This document shows, piece after piece, positions 25,629 to 34,206 of a stretch of 64,000 bases of DNA. A program made the position numbers and the translations under genes. The notes beneath the pieces are model-generated. The model was not told the DNA's origin. It saw nothing but the letters and a program-made list of their open reading frames with translations, and made no database searches. Positions within the stretch are counted from its first letter, which is position 1. Each line of letters opens with the position of its first letter. This stretch comes from JAJDTQ01 sp963422385 (lineage in GTDB: Bacteria > Desulfobacterota > Binatia > UBA9968 > JAJDTQ01): NCBI GenBank assembly GCA_963422385.1, contig OY729432.1, forward strand, positions 682,001 to 746,000, read 5' to 3'.

Positions 25629-26651
25629 TTACGCGATACTCTGCTGCTCCGGAAAGACGTCCTGCTCCGAGGTCTCGATCTCGAAGCCCAGATCCTCGAT
25701 CATCCGATGGGCGTCGGAGGCGGCCTGACCCGACGTCGTCAGATAGCCGTTGACGAAGATCGAGTTGGCCGGGTACAGGCTCAGCGGCTGCAACGAGCGC
25801 AGATTGACCTCCCGACCGCCGGCCACCCTTATCTCCTTGCCCGGGTTGACGAACCGGAACAGGCACAGCACCTTGAGACAATACTGCGGGGTGAGGTTCG
25901 AACGTCCTTCCATGGGGGTTCCCGGGATGGCGTGCAGGAAATTGACCGGGATGGAGTCCACGTCCAGTTCCCGCAACGACACCGCCAGGTCCATGACGTC
26001 GTCGCTCTCCTCGCCAAGGCCGATGATGCCGCCGCAACAGGTGGACAGCCCCGCGGCCTTGACGTTCTCCAACGTCGCCACGCGGTCGTCATAGGTGTGG
26101 GTGGAGACGACCTCCGGGTGATAGCGGCTGCTGGTATTGAGGTTGTGATTGATCCGCTCGACGCCGGCATCCTTGAGTATCCGCGCCTTGGACTCCGTCA
26201 GGAGCCCCATGCACGCGCAGATGTTGATGGGAACCCGACGTTTGACCTCGGCCACGGCCTCGGCCATCTTCTCCGTTTCCTTGAGCGTGGGGCCGCGGCC
26301 GCTGTTGACCAGGCAAAAGCGCATCGCGCCCGCCTCCCTGGCCTTGACCGCGGCGTTGACCAACTCCTCCTTGGCGACGAACGGGTACTTGTCGATCTCG
26401 GCGCCGGAAACCGACGATTGCGAGCAATAGCCGCAATCCTCGGGACAGAGCCCGCTCTTGGCGTTCATCAGCACGTGGATCTGGACCTTTTTGCCGAAGT
26501 AGTGATGGCGGACGCGGAACGCAGCCTCGATCAGCTCCGGCAGCCTTTCGTCGGCGCCGTCGATGACCGACTTCATTTCCACAGGCGACAGGAGTTGCCC
26601 GGCGAGAGATTTCTCGGCGAGCGCAGCGTACCTCGGTTCCACTTTGTTCAT
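25629..26651 (-). CDS. bioB: Biotin synthase
   Basis: Radical-SAM enzyme inserting sulfur into dethiobiotin. The radical-SAM cysteines are in GLCPEDCGYCSQSS; GAMRFCLVNSGRGP, NHNLNTSSRYHPEV, TCCGGIIGLGE and AGGREVNLR match the family and the [2Fe-2S] ligands. ATG 26651 (340 residues) is preceded by GAAGG; a start at 26669 is possible. Biotin is needed by the acyl-CoA carboxylase encoded 4.5 kb away. Confidence 0.94.
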   Translation of the reverse strand: MNKVEPRYAALAEKSLAGQLLSPVEMKSVIDGADERLPELIEAAFRVRHHYFGKKVQIHVLMNAKSGLCPEDCGYCSQSSVSGAEIDKYPFVAKEELVNAAVKAREAGAMRFCLVNSGRGPTLKETEKMAEAVAEVKRRVPINICACMGLLTESKARILKDAGVERINHNLNTSSRYHPEVVSTHTYDDRVATLENVKAAGLSTCCGGIIGLGEESDDVMDLAVSLRELDVDSIPVNFLHAIPGTPMEGRSNLTPQYCLKVLCLFRFVNPGKEIRVAGGREVNLRSLQPLSLYPANSIFVNGYLTTSGQAASDAHRMIEDLGFEIETSEQDVFPEQQSIA

Positions 26652-26713
26652 AGGGCCTTCGTGTAACACGGGGGGTCCGATCTTGCAACCAAACGGCCGG
26701 TTGTCCGGCGCCC

Positions 26714-27202
26714 CTATCCGACGAAAAGGTTGAAGATCGCACCCCGCTGATTGGATACCGTTTTAGGCATCAGCAGCCGCGGCTCGGGTGACAAGGCGCT
26801 TTGGGCGACCTCCCAGTTGGTCTGCGGCAGTGGGTCCAGCGCCTGGATCTCGTCCAGCGTCAGGTACACCGCCCGGTCCACTTCCCGCTGGTCCGGCCAA
26901 GGCTCCGCCGTGAGTCCCCGGAGCAGCAGCACGACGTACAGGCTGTTGCCGGAGTCGGCATCGAACCGGCTACGCACGCCGAGCACTCCCTGGACCTCGG
27001 CCTCCACTCCGGCTTCCTCGGCCACCTCCCGGACCACCGCGTCCTCGATGGTTTCGTCCGGCTCGATGAAGCCGCCGGGCACCTGCCAGTTGCCGTGCCC
27101 GCGGCGCGACGCGCGTCGGACGAACAGCAGCCGTCCGTCCCGGACCACCGCCCCGCCCACGCCGATATTGTAGCCCGTGTTGTAGCGTTCCGGTATCGCC
27201 AT
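26714..27202 (-). CDS. Nudix hydrolase
   Basis: 162 residues with a complete Nudix box, GFIEPDETIEDAVVREVAEE followed by AGV. Members hydrolyse nucleoside diphosphates linked to another group, often sanitising nucleotides or cleaving ADP-ribose. The N-terminal MAIPERYNTGYNIGVGGAVV and the internal DGRLLFVRRASRRG are common in ADP-ribose or NADH pyrophosphatase-like members, but no specific substrate can be assigned. It sits upstream of bioB on the same strand. Confidence 0.88.
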   Translation of the reverse strand: MAIPERYNTGYNIGVGGAVVRDGRLLFVRRASRRGHGNWQVPGGFIEPDETIEDAVVREVAEEAGVEAEVQGVLGVRSRFDADSGNSLYVVLLLRGLTAEPWPDQREVDRAVYLTLDEIQALDPLPQTNWEVAQSALSPEPRLLMPKTVSNQRGAIFNLFVG

Positions 27203-27225
27203 CTTGTCCTTTCCACTCGTGGGTC

Positions 27226-27262
27226 GCCCTCACCCCAACCCTCTCCCGGAGGGAGAAGGGGT
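27226..27262. repeat. Palindromic intergenic element CCCTCTCCCGGAGGGAGAAG type
   Basis: CACCCCAACCCTCTCCC followed by GGAGGGAGAAGGGG forms a hairpin between divergent genes. This kind of intergenic repeat is common in many bacterial genomes. Only one copy was noticed in this window. Confidence 0.55.
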
Positions 27263-27474
27263 CGGAAGGTGTGGCCCTGGCCCGGAGGGAGTCGGAGCCT
27301 GCAGATGTGCGTCATCGCAGAGTCGTCGCAATAGGAAAACGCAACCGTGGGGTGTTATACCTTGGGCCATGAACGCGAGTCCAGGGACCTCGACGCGGGA
27401 CGCCCGCGCTCCCAAGGCTTCAAACGGACGCACGCCCCGGTTCAGGCAGTTCACGCGAATACGGAGGACCCTAA

Positions 27475-28221
27475 ATGGTTGACGCACTGGGCTGGCGGCG
27501 AAAATTCGCGGTCATCGCCCCATCCACGAATACCTCGGTGCAGCCCGAGTTCGACGACATGAGGCCACGCGGCGTCACCAACCACTTCGCCCGGATCCGG
27601 ATACCCGACGACCCGATCCACGACGACGCGGATTTCGAGCAGTTGATGGAGAACATCCGCGCCGAGGTGGACAACGCCATCGATCGGGTGATGACGTGCC
27701 GGCCCGACTATCTCGTCATGGGCATGTCCTCCGAAACCTTCTGGGACGGCGCCGAGGGAAGCCGGCGGCTGCTGGAGTCGGTGGAGCGGCGGGCGGGAGT
27801 CCGGGTCGCCATGGGCTCCTATGCCTGCGAGGCGGCGTTCGAGGCCTACGGCGGCATCAAGCGCATCGGGGTGATCACGCCGTACATGCCCGTGGGAGAC
27901 TCTCAGGTGGTGCGCTTCTTCACCGACTGCGGCTACGAGGTCGTCCGCCTCAAGGGACTCAAGTGCGAGAGTCCGGTGCTGATCGCCCATGTGCAGGCGG
28001 ACACGCTGGAGGCGGCGATCCGGGAGGTGGACGGCAGCGACGTGGACGCGGTGGTGCAGGTAGGCACGAACCTGGCCATGGCGCGTTTGGCGGACGAAGC
28101 GGAACGCCGCCTCGGCAAGCCGGTCATCGCCATCAACACGGCCATCTACTGGTACGCACTGCGGCAGAACGGGCTGTCGGACAGGTTGGACGGGTTCGGC
28201 GCATTGCTGTCGCGATTCTAG
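27475..28221 (+). CDS. Asp/Glu racemase superfamily protein (maleate isomerase / arylmalonate decarboxylase-like)
   Basis: 248 residues with a two-domain racemase fold: KFAVIAPSTNTSVQPEFDDM at the N-terminus, GIKRIGVITPYMP in the middle, and GKPVIAINTAIYWYAL near the end. This arrangement matches maleate cis-trans isomerases. The two positions that normally hold catalytic Cys read GMSSETF and QVGTNLAM, with no Cys in either. A non-canonical reaction, or an enzyme relying on other residues, is possible. Transcribed alone; substrate unknown. Confidence 0.78.
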   Translation: MVDALGWRRKFAVIAPSTNTSVQPEFDDMRPRGVTNHFARIRIPDDPIHDDADFEQLMENIRAEVDNAIDRVMTCRPDYLVMGMSSETFWDGAEGSRRLLESVERRAGVRVAMGSYACEAAFEAYGGIKRIGVITPYMPVGDSQVVRFFTDCGYEVVRLKGLKCESPVLIAHVQADTLEAAIREVDGSDVDAVVQVGTNLAMARLADEAERRLGKPVIAINTAIYWYALRQNGLSDRLDGFGALLSRF

Positions 28222-28244
28222 TGTCGTGTCCGGAGCGGGGGCCG

Positions 28245-28276
28245 GGCAGGGGCGGGTTTCAAACCACTGCTGTCCC
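28245..28276. repeat. Diverged copy of the GGGTTTGAAACCC repeat
   Basis: AGGGGCGGGTTTCAAACC matches one arm and the centre of the repeat at 12957-12982 in inverted orientation, then diverges (ACTGCTGTCC). It lies downstream of the racemase-like gene. Confidence 0.55.
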
Positions 28277-28350
28277 ATAAACATCAGGACCAATTGAGGG
28301 AGAGTTGAGGGGGCGGCCTTGATCGGAGAGCCTGGACACGGGAAGGGCCC

Positions 28351-29142
28351 ATGGAACTAACGGTTTATCAGGTGCCCGATTGGGAGTCCGAGCCCGGACT
28401 GAGACACGGCTTTCTGGGCCGGAGCGGCGGCAACAGCCAGGGAGCGTATGCCGGCCTCAATGTCTCCTTCGGCGTGGGCGACAATCCCCAAGCCGTCAAG
28501 GACAATTACTGTGACATGAAACGGGCCATGGGTATGGCCGGCACCCGAATGGTCACCATGCGGCAACGGCACGGCGACACCATCATCGACGTCGCCGAGC
28601 CGTGCAAGGACGCCGGCGAGGGCGACGCCATGGTCACGGGCGCGCCGGGCGTGTTCCTCGGCGTGCTGACGGCGGATTGCGTGCCCATCGTGTGCTGGGC
28701 CCGCACCTCCCGACGGAGGTTGGCTGTGGTAATACACGCGGGTTGGCGCGGCACCCTGGCCGGGCTGGCCATGAAAACGGTGCGGCACATCGAGAGCCAC
28801 TATGGAACGCGCGCGCGGGATCTTTGGTGCGCCCTGGGTCCGGCCATCGGGCCCTGCTGCTACGAGATCGGCCCCGACGTCTCCGACCCTCTGCTACGGG
28901 AGTGGGGTGACAAGGCTGAGCCCTCGCTGCGACAGGAAGAGGGCAAGACCCACCTCGACTTGAGACGCTTGAACGCCGCGTTGCTGGAGACGGCGGGGGT
29001 ACGGGAGGAGCGCATTGCTTCAGCGGGCCCCTGCACCAAGTGCAACCCGACGGAGCTCTACTCCTACCGCCGGGAGTCGCGGAACGGCGCAGGCGCCACC
29101 GGTCGCCAAGCGAGCTTTATCGGGTGGGCGGGAACGCCGTGA
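28351..29142 (+). CDS. pgeF: Peptidoglycan editing factor / laccase-domain purine nucleosidase family protein
   Basis: 263 residues of the YfiH/LACC1 family. The zinc-binding motifs are present in order: RQRHGDTIID, LTADCVPIVCW, VIHAGWRGTLAG and GPCCYEIG. Family members act on adenosine and inosine, and in E. coli prevent mis-incorporation of L-Ser into peptidoglycan. The first ~20 residues are variable. It is followed by a hairpin on the opposite-strand small transcript. Confidence 0.92.
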   Translation: MELTVYQVPDWESEPGLRHGFLGRSGGNSQGAYAGLNVSFGVGDNPQAVKDNYCDMKRAMGMAGTRMVTMRQRHGDTIIDVAEPCKDAGEGDAMVTGAPGVFLGVLTADCVPIVCWARTSRRRLAVVIHAGWRGTLAGLAMKTVRHIESHYGTRARDLWCALGPAIGPCCYEIGPDVSDPLLREWGDKAEPSLRQEEGKTHLDLRRLNAALLETAGVREERIASAGPCTKCNPTELYSYRRESRNGAGATGRQASFIGWAGTP

Positions 29143-29150
29143 ACGGAAAT

Positions 29151-29186
29151 GAAAAGCCTTGGCTGGCACGCTGGCCAGCCAAGGCT
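29151..29186 (-). terminator. Intrinsic terminator of the short peptide transcript
   Basis: A perfect 13-bp stem (29155-29167 with 29174-29186, AGCCTTGGCTGGC) with a 6-base loop is followed on the minus strand by TTTC (TTTTC counting the last stem base). A second hairpin, GGAATTGA/TCAATTCC, lies at 29199-29222 just before it. In the plus direction there is no T-run, so it serves the minus strand. Confidence 0.75.
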
Positions 29187-29237
29187 CGGTGTACTGCCGG
29201 AATTGACCAGACCCTCAATTCCGAACGGCTCGAGAGC

Positions 29238-29276
29238 CTAGGTCTCAGTCACCTCGCAGCTACATGAATCACTCAT
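29238..29276 (-). CDS. 12-residue peptide MSDSCSCEVTET in a compact stand-alone transcript
   Basis: An ATG at 29276 is preceded at good spacing (about 10 bases) by AAAGGAGGTGG, a near-perfect Shine-Dalgarno. Thirteen codons follow, ending in TAG: Met-Ser-Asp-Ser-Cys-Ser-Cys-Glu-Val-Thr-Glu-Thr. A consensus promoter lies just upstream and an intrinsic terminator downstream, giving a predicted transcript of about 150 bases. No same-strand gene lies within 1.9 kb downstream, which argues against a leader peptide for an operon. It could be a peptide signal, a cysteine-sensing element, a metal-binding peptide or a dual-function small RNA. I do not recognise it. Confidence 0.6.
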   Translation of the reverse strand: MSDSCSCEVTET

Positions 29277-29308
29277 ATATTGACCACCTCCTTTCTCTGC
29301 TGATGTTC

Positions 29309-29337
29309 ATCATAAGAGAGCGAGGTGACCTTGTCAA
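29309..29337 (-). promoter_or_regulatory. Consensus sigma-70 promoter for the short peptide transcript
   Basis: On the minus strand TTGACA (29337-29332) is separated by 17 bases from TATGAT (29314-29309), an essentially perfect sigma-70 promoter. The -35 element overlaps the TGA stop of the HEAT-repeat gene (29336-29334). The predicted start point is near 29302, about 26 bases before the peptide ATG. Confidence 0.75.
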
Positions 29338-29960
29338 ACTTTTTCATCGCTTGCGACGCCCCTTCCTCCAAAAAGCCGCTTCACGGCGAACCTCGCGGCG
29401 TTCCGCACCCGGACGTCGGCATCGTCCGCCGCAGCGCTCCTGATGGCATCCAGCGCCTCTATCCCGACCCCGGAGGCCTTCGCAAGGGTGGTGACCACGG
29501 CCACCCGAACCAACGGTTCCGGGTCCCGAAGGGCTTTCAGCAACACGGTCTCCAGGCCGTCCGCGCCGATGTCACGCAGGCAGTAAACCGTCATTCGTCG
29601 TTGGGTGGCCGAACCGTGGTCCAGCAGGCTCTCCAGGCGCGTTCCGACCTCCGGATAGCGCTTGCCGAGGTCGGCGAGCAGCAGTTGCGTGGCCCACCGA
29701 AGGTCCTGGTCGCCGCTCCCGAGTCCCCACGCGAGCACTTCGATGCAGGGCGCGGACGGGCGGGTGATCTGCCCCAAGGCATAGGCGAGAGGCCACCGCG
29801 GCGCGGCACACAGCCGTTCGGAGAGCACCTCGACGACCCCCGGCTCGTCGGCGGCCAGGGCTACCAGCCTCTCCACGGCGCGGCGGACCACCGCCTTGTC
29901 CTTTTCTTCCAACGCATCGAGCAACGGCCCCATACGCTGGTCCGGCATCTCGCGTTTCAT
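29334..29960 (-). CDS. HEAT-repeat protein
   Basis: 208 residues made of helical HEAT/armadillo-like repeats, for example AVVRRAVERLVALAADEPG, QRRMTVYCLRDIGADGLE and EPLVRVAVVTTLAKASG. Such proteins are usually protein-binding scaffolds; a few act as lyases. There is no signal peptide. It sits between the GDPD gene and the short peptide unit, whose promoter overlaps its stop codon. An alternative start is Met5 (29948). The role is unknown. Confidence 0.75.
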   Translation of the reverse strand: MKREMPDQRMGPLLDALEEKDKAVVRRAVERLVALAADEPGVVEVLSERLCAAPRWPLAYALGQITRPSAPCIEVLAWGLGSGDQDLRWATQLLLADLGKRYPEVGTRLESLLDHGSATQRRMTVYCLRDIGADGLETVLLKALRDPEPLVRVAVVTTLAKASGVGIEALDAIRSAAADDADVRVRNAARFAVKRLFGGRGVASDEKV

Positions 29961-29984
29961 GGGCAGGTCGGGCGGGAGGCCGCG

Positions 29985-30812
29985 TCAATCCCCTTCGGAT
30001 TGACGGTCCACGTCCCGCAGGCGGGCAGGATAATCCGTGACGATGCCGTCGACGCCGAGCGCCAGGAGCTCCTTCATCTCGTCCACCTCGTTGATAGTCC
30101 AGACGTGGACCTCAACACCCAAGCCGTGGGCGGCCGCCACGGACGCCGGAGTGATCAACGCGGCGCCCTGGTAAAGCCGCGGAATCTGCAGCGCCTGTCC
30201 GGGAACCTCGGGCGGCAGTGCCTGTCCCGTCCACAGCGCCGCCATGAACGCGCGGATCTCGCCCATGGAGAATCCGGTGGCGACGGGCAGGCCGCGGCCG
30301 CGTATGACCGTACGCGCGGCGGCCATCATGACATCGTCTGCGGCCACCACCAGCAATTGCCGGGCTTTGCCGAACTCCACGACGAGATCGAACAGCGTCT
30401 CGGTGGCCGGCGCCGACAACTCCTTGATCTCCAGCGTGGCTTTGGCCTGGGGAAAGTCCGCGAAGAACTCCCGCAGGGTGGGAACCCGAATTCCCTGGTT
30501 CCGGAACGGATGGGTGGCGCCGCCGTCAGCCGTGAACCTGAAACCGGCGTCGAGCCGCTTCAATTCCTCCAAGCCCATGTCCCGCACCGAACCGGCGCCG
30601 TCGGTGGTCCGCTGGACGGTCTCGTCGTGGATGACGACGATCTCACCGTCGCGGGTGGCGTGGACGTCCAGCTCGATGAACGTGGCGCCGTCCTCCAGCC
30701 CGCGGCGAAAGGACGCCAGGGTATTCTCGGGCATGGTGCCCGCGGCTCCGCGGTGCCCGGCGATTCTCGGCAGCGGGTCCGCGAAGAACGGATAGGCGGA
30801 TGATCGCGTCAT
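29985..30812 (-). CDS. Glycerophosphodiester phosphodiesterase
   Basis: 275 residues of the cytosolic GDPD family that cleave glycerophosphodiesters to glycerol 3-phosphate and an alcohol. Catalytic motifs: IAGHRGAAGTMPENTLASF (His-Arg, Glu-Asn) and FIELDVHATRDGEIVVIHD (Glu, Asp, His). The C-terminal VHVWTINEVDEM is also typical. No signal peptide, so UgpQ-like rather than the periplasmic GlpQ. The 266 bases upstream, to the divergent carboxylase operon, hold no convincing gene. Confidence 0.92.
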   Translation of the reverse strand: MTRSSAYPFFADPLPRIAGHRGAAGTMPENTLASFRRGLEDGATFIELDVHATRDGEIVVIHDETVQRTTDGAGSVRDMGLEELKRLDAGFRFTADGGATHPFRNQGIRVPTLREFFADFPQAKATLEIKELSAPATETLFDLVVEFGKARQLLVVAADDVMMAAARTVIRGRGLPVATGFSMGEIRAFMAALWTGQALPPEVPGQALQIPRLYQGAALITPASVAAAHGLGVEVHVWTINEVDEMKELLALGVDGIVTDYPARLRDVDRQSEGD

Positions 30813-31081
30813 GGCTCAGGGGTGTTAGATGCGTGCGACCTCCGCAACGCTAGCAGGATGAGGACGCATTCCGGGGCAATCCTTGAATTTTGGCTTCCCG
30901 GAGCCTATGATTCATGTGGTTTATCTGTAGTCCGGGATCCAACGACATTGATAACTGTGGCGACCTTCCCGGGTCAAGAGAAGGAGCCGTGCACCCGCCG
31001 GCAGTCCATACCACGACACCGCAGGACCCCATCGGACGGGGCGGTCATGGACCACCGGAAGACGGCAGGTAAGGGGCGTTG

Positions 31082-32632
31082 ATGGCTGTAGAGGATCGGC
31101 TTCTCAGACTGAAAGAGCTGGACCGCCGCGCGGAACTCGGCGGCGGCGAGGTGCGCATTCGCCGGCAGCACAAAGAAGGCAAGCTGCTGGCGCGGGAACG
31201 CATCGAAATCCTTCTGGACCAGGGCAGCTTCGTGGAGCTGGACCGCTTGCGGACCCACGAATGTACCGATTTCGACATGCAGGATCAGAAGATCCCGGGC
31301 GATGCCGTGGTCACGGGCTCCGGCGCCATCGACGGCCGCAACGTCTTCGTATACGCCCAGGACTTCACCGTGTTCGGAGGCAGCCTGAGCGGCGTGGTGG
31401 CGGACAAGATCTGCAAGGTCCAGGAGATGGCCATGAAGAACGGCGCTCCCATCCTGGGCATCAACGATTCCGGGGGCGCGCGCATCCAGGAAGGCGTCGT
31501 CAGCCTCGATGGCTATGCCCGCATCTTTGCAAACAACGTCGCGGCTTCGGGCGTCGTCCCCCAGCTCTCCGCCATCATGGGACCCTGCGCCGGCGGCGCG
31601 GTCTACTCGCCGGCCATCACCGACTTCATCTTCATGACCCGATCCACGGGATACATGTTCATCACCGGCCCGGATGTCATCAAGACCGTGACCCACGAGG
31701 AGGTCACCAAGGAAGAGCTGGGCGGCGCCGAGACCCATACCCGCAAGAGCGGCGTGGCGCATTTCTCCGCGGACAACGACAAGGACTGCCTGCTCATGAT
31801 ACGCGAGCTCATGAGCTTCCTGCCCGGCAACAACCTGGAAGACCCGCCGTTTCGCCCCACCGAGGACGACCCCTACCGGCGTGACCAGCGGCTGCAGCAC
31901 GTGGTGCCGGAGAATCCCAACCTTCCCTACGACATGAAGGATCTGATCGGCGCGGTGGTGGACGAGGGCTACTTCTACGAGGTCCACAAGGATTTCGCCC
32001 CCAACATCGTGGTGGCCTTCGCGCGGCTGGGCGGACGGACGGTGGGTATCGTCGCCAACCAGCCGGCCCACCTGGCGGGGTGTCTGGACATCAACGCCTC
32101 GGTGAAGGCCGCGCGCTTCGTGCGGTTCTGCGATTGCTTCAACATACCGGTGATCACCTTCGTGGACGTTCCCGGCTTCCTCCCGGGCACCGGACAGGAG
32201 TACGACGGCATCATCCGCCACGGCGCCAAGCTGCTGTTCGCCTACGCCGAGGCCACGGTGCCGAAAATCACCGTTATCACCCGGAAGGCCTACGGCGGCG
32301 GGTACATCGTCATGGCCAGCAAGTTCTTGCGGGGCGACATCAACCTGGCGTACCCGGCGTCGGAGATCGCGGTGATGGGGCCCGAAGGGGCCATCAACAT
32401 CGTCTTCCGCAACGAGCTCAAGGAAGCCAAGGACGAGAAAAAGACCCGGCAGAAGCTGGTGAACGACTACCGGAGGATGTTCGCCAACCCGTTCCGGTCC
32501 GCCGAGCTCGGCAACCTCGACGCCATCATCGTGCCCGAGGACACCCGCCCCACCCTCATTCGTTCGTTGGAGATGCTGAAGAAGAAACGGGAGAACAGCC
32601 TCCCCAGGAAACACGGCAACATGCCGCTCTGA
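31082..32632 (+). CDS. Acyl-CoA carboxylase carboxyltransferase subunit (propionyl-CoA carboxylase beta-like)
   Basis: 516 residues of the carboxyltransferase family. Motifs: LLARERIEILLDQGSF, INDSGGARIQEGV, GPCAGGAVYSPAITDF with the oxyanion-hole glycines, and YGGGYIVMASKFLRGD. It transfers CO2 from carboxybiotin to an acyl-CoA, most likely propionyl-CoA. The ATG at 31082 follows AAGGGG. Genes for biotin carboxylase and carrier protein follow immediately, so this is a complete three-gene carboxylase. A methylmalonyl-CoA decarboxylase role is less likely with no membrane subunit present. Confidence 0.9.
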   Translation: MAVEDRLLRLKELDRRAELGGGEVRIRRQHKEGKLLARERIEILLDQGSFVELDRLRTHECTDFDMQDQKIPGDAVVTGSGAIDGRNVFVYAQDFTVFGGSLSGVVADKICKVQEMAMKNGAPILGINDSGGARIQEGVVSLDGYARIFANNVAASGVVPQLSAIMGPCAGGAVYSPAITDFIFMTRSTGYMFITGPDVIKTVTHEEVTKEELGGAETHTRKSGVAHFSADNDKDCLLMIRELMSFLPGNNLEDPPFRPTEDDPYRRDQRLQHVVPENPNLPYDMKDLIGAVVDEGYFYEVHKDFAPNIVVAFARLGGRTVGIVANQPAHLAGCLDINASVKAARFVRFCDCFNIPVITFVDVPGFLPGTGQEYDGIIRHGAKLLFAYAEATVPKITVITRKAYGGGYIVMASKFLRGDINLAYPASEIAVMGPEGAINIVFRNELKEAKDEKKTRQKLVNDYRRMFANPFRSAELGNLDAIIVPEDTRPTLIRSLEMLKKKRENSLPRKHGNMPL

Positions 32633-32663
32633 AAGCGGGGCCGCGTAGCGGAGTCGTCCGAAC

Positions 32664-34202
32664 ATGTTCAAACGAATCCTGGTGGCCAACCGCGGCGAGA
32701 TCGCCGTCCGGATCATACGGGCGTGCCGCGAGCTGGACATCCAGAGCGTCGCGGTCTACTCCGAGGCGGACCGCGAGGCGCTTCACGTCAAGTACGCCGA
32801 CTACTCCTATCCCGTGGGACCGGCGCCGTCCGCGGAGAGCTATCTCCGCATCGACCGGATCCTCGACGCCGCCAGGAAGAGCCGAGCCGATGCCATACAC
32901 CCGGGTTACGGCTTCCTTGCCGAGAACGCGGCGTTCGCCCGGGCCTGCGAGGAAGCCGGCATCGTCTTTCTGGGGCCGTCCCCGGAAGTCATCAAGCAGA
33001 TGGGCGACAAGGTCCACGCCCGGGCGCTGATGAAGAAGGCGAAGCTTCCGGTGATTCCGGGCTCCGACGACATCCTCAGCTCCGAGGAGGAGGTGCTGGA
33101 GACCGCCGAGGCCATCGGCTACCCGTGCGTGCTCAAGGCCGTGGCGGGCGGCGGCGGCAAGGGCCTGCGGCTGGTGGAATCGGACAAGGATGTGCGCTCG
33201 GCCTATCGCGCGGTGCGCTCCGAGGCGGCCTCGTCCTTCGGCGACTCCCGGCTCTACGTCGAGAAGTACCTCGAACGCTGCCGCCACATCGAGGTCCAAC
33301 TCCTGGCCGACATCTACGGCAAGGTGGTGCACCTGTTCAGCCGGGAATGCTCCATCCAGCGGCGCCACCAGAAGATCATCGAGGAGTGCCCGGCGCCGGG
33401 GATCGACGCCCGCATGCAGAAGGCCATGGGCAAGACCGCGGCCCAGGGGGCCCGGGCGCTGAACTACACGGGCGTCGGCACCATGGAGTTCCTGGTGGAC
33501 CGCCACAAGAACTTCTACTTCCTGGAAATGAACACGCGCCTTCAGGTGGAGCATGCCATCACCGAACGGGTGGTGGGCATCGATCTGGTGAAAGCGCAGA
33601 TCAACGTCGCTTCCGGAACGCCCCTACCCTGGTCGCAGCGGCAGATCCGGGCCACCGGTCACGCCATCGAATGCCGTATCTACGCCGAGGATCCCGAGAC
33701 CGACTTCATGCCGTGTCCGGGAAAGATCGAGGGTTTGCGATTACCCGAGGGATTCGGCATCCGCAACGACTGCGGCGTCTACGAGGGCGCGGAGATTCCC
33801 ATCCACTACGACCCCATGATCGCCAAGCTCATCGTCTGGGGAGAGGATCGCGCGGAGGCCATACGGCGCCTCAAGCGGGCCCTGCGCGAGTACCAGGTCC
33901 GCGGGGTCAAGACCAACATCCCGTTTCATCAGTGGATGCTGCGCCACCCGCAGTTCATCGAAGGCGACTTCTATACCGGGTTCGTGGACGACCAACGGGG
34001 TTTCATGACCATGGAGCAGATGTATCCCGACCGCCACGTGGCGCTGGCGTCCGCCGCCATCGTGGCGCTCCATCGGGAGCAGGAACGCGCGCTCCGAATG
34101 GTGGAGAAAGGGGCGGCGGAGAAGTCGGAATGGCGCGAGGTCGGCCGCCGGGAGGGGCTGCGGCTCCACTCCGGCGAGTCGGGCCCAAGACGCGCGTGGT
34201 AG
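32664..34202 (+). CDS. Biotin carboxylase subunit of acyl-CoA carboxylase
   Basis: 512 residues of the ATP-grasp biotin carboxylase family. ILVANRGEIAVRIIRACREL at the start; VAGGGGKGLRLV is the ATP glycine loop; RRHQKIIEECPAP and MNTRLQVEHAITE carry the catalytic and metal-binding residues. It carboxylates biotin on the neighbouring carrier. The ~60 residues after the core are longer than in AccC and resemble PccA-type subunits without the fused BCCP domain. Confidence 0.92.
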   Translation: MFKRILVANRGEIAVRIIRACRELDIQSVAVYSEADREALHVKYADYSYPVGPAPSAESYLRIDRILDAARKSRADAIHPGYGFLAENAAFARACEEAGIVFLGPSPEVIKQMGDKVHARALMKKAKLPVIPGSDDILSSEEEVLETAEAIGYPCVLKAVAGGGGKGLRLVESDKDVRSAYRAVRSEAASSFGDSRLYVEKYLERCRHIEVQLLADIYGKVVHLFSRECSIQRRHQKIIEECPAPGIDARMQKAMGKTAAQGARALNYTGVGTMEFLVDRHKNFYFLEMNTRLQVEHAITERVVGIDLVKAQINVASGTPLPWSQRQIRATGHAIECRIYAEDPETDFMPCPGKIEGLRLPEGFGIRNDCGVYEGAEIPIHYDPMIAKLIVWGEDRAEAIRRLKRALREYQVRGVKTNIPFHQWMLRHPQFIEGDFYTGFVDDQRGFMTMEQMYPDRHVALASAAIVALHREQERALRMVEKGAAEKSEWREVGRREGLRLHSGESGPRRAW

Positions 34203-34206
34203 AGTC

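Noticed and set aside
30822..31079. 86-residue ORF before the carboxylase operon
   Set aside because: No ribosome site, no domain, ordinary intergenic position; treated as noncoding.
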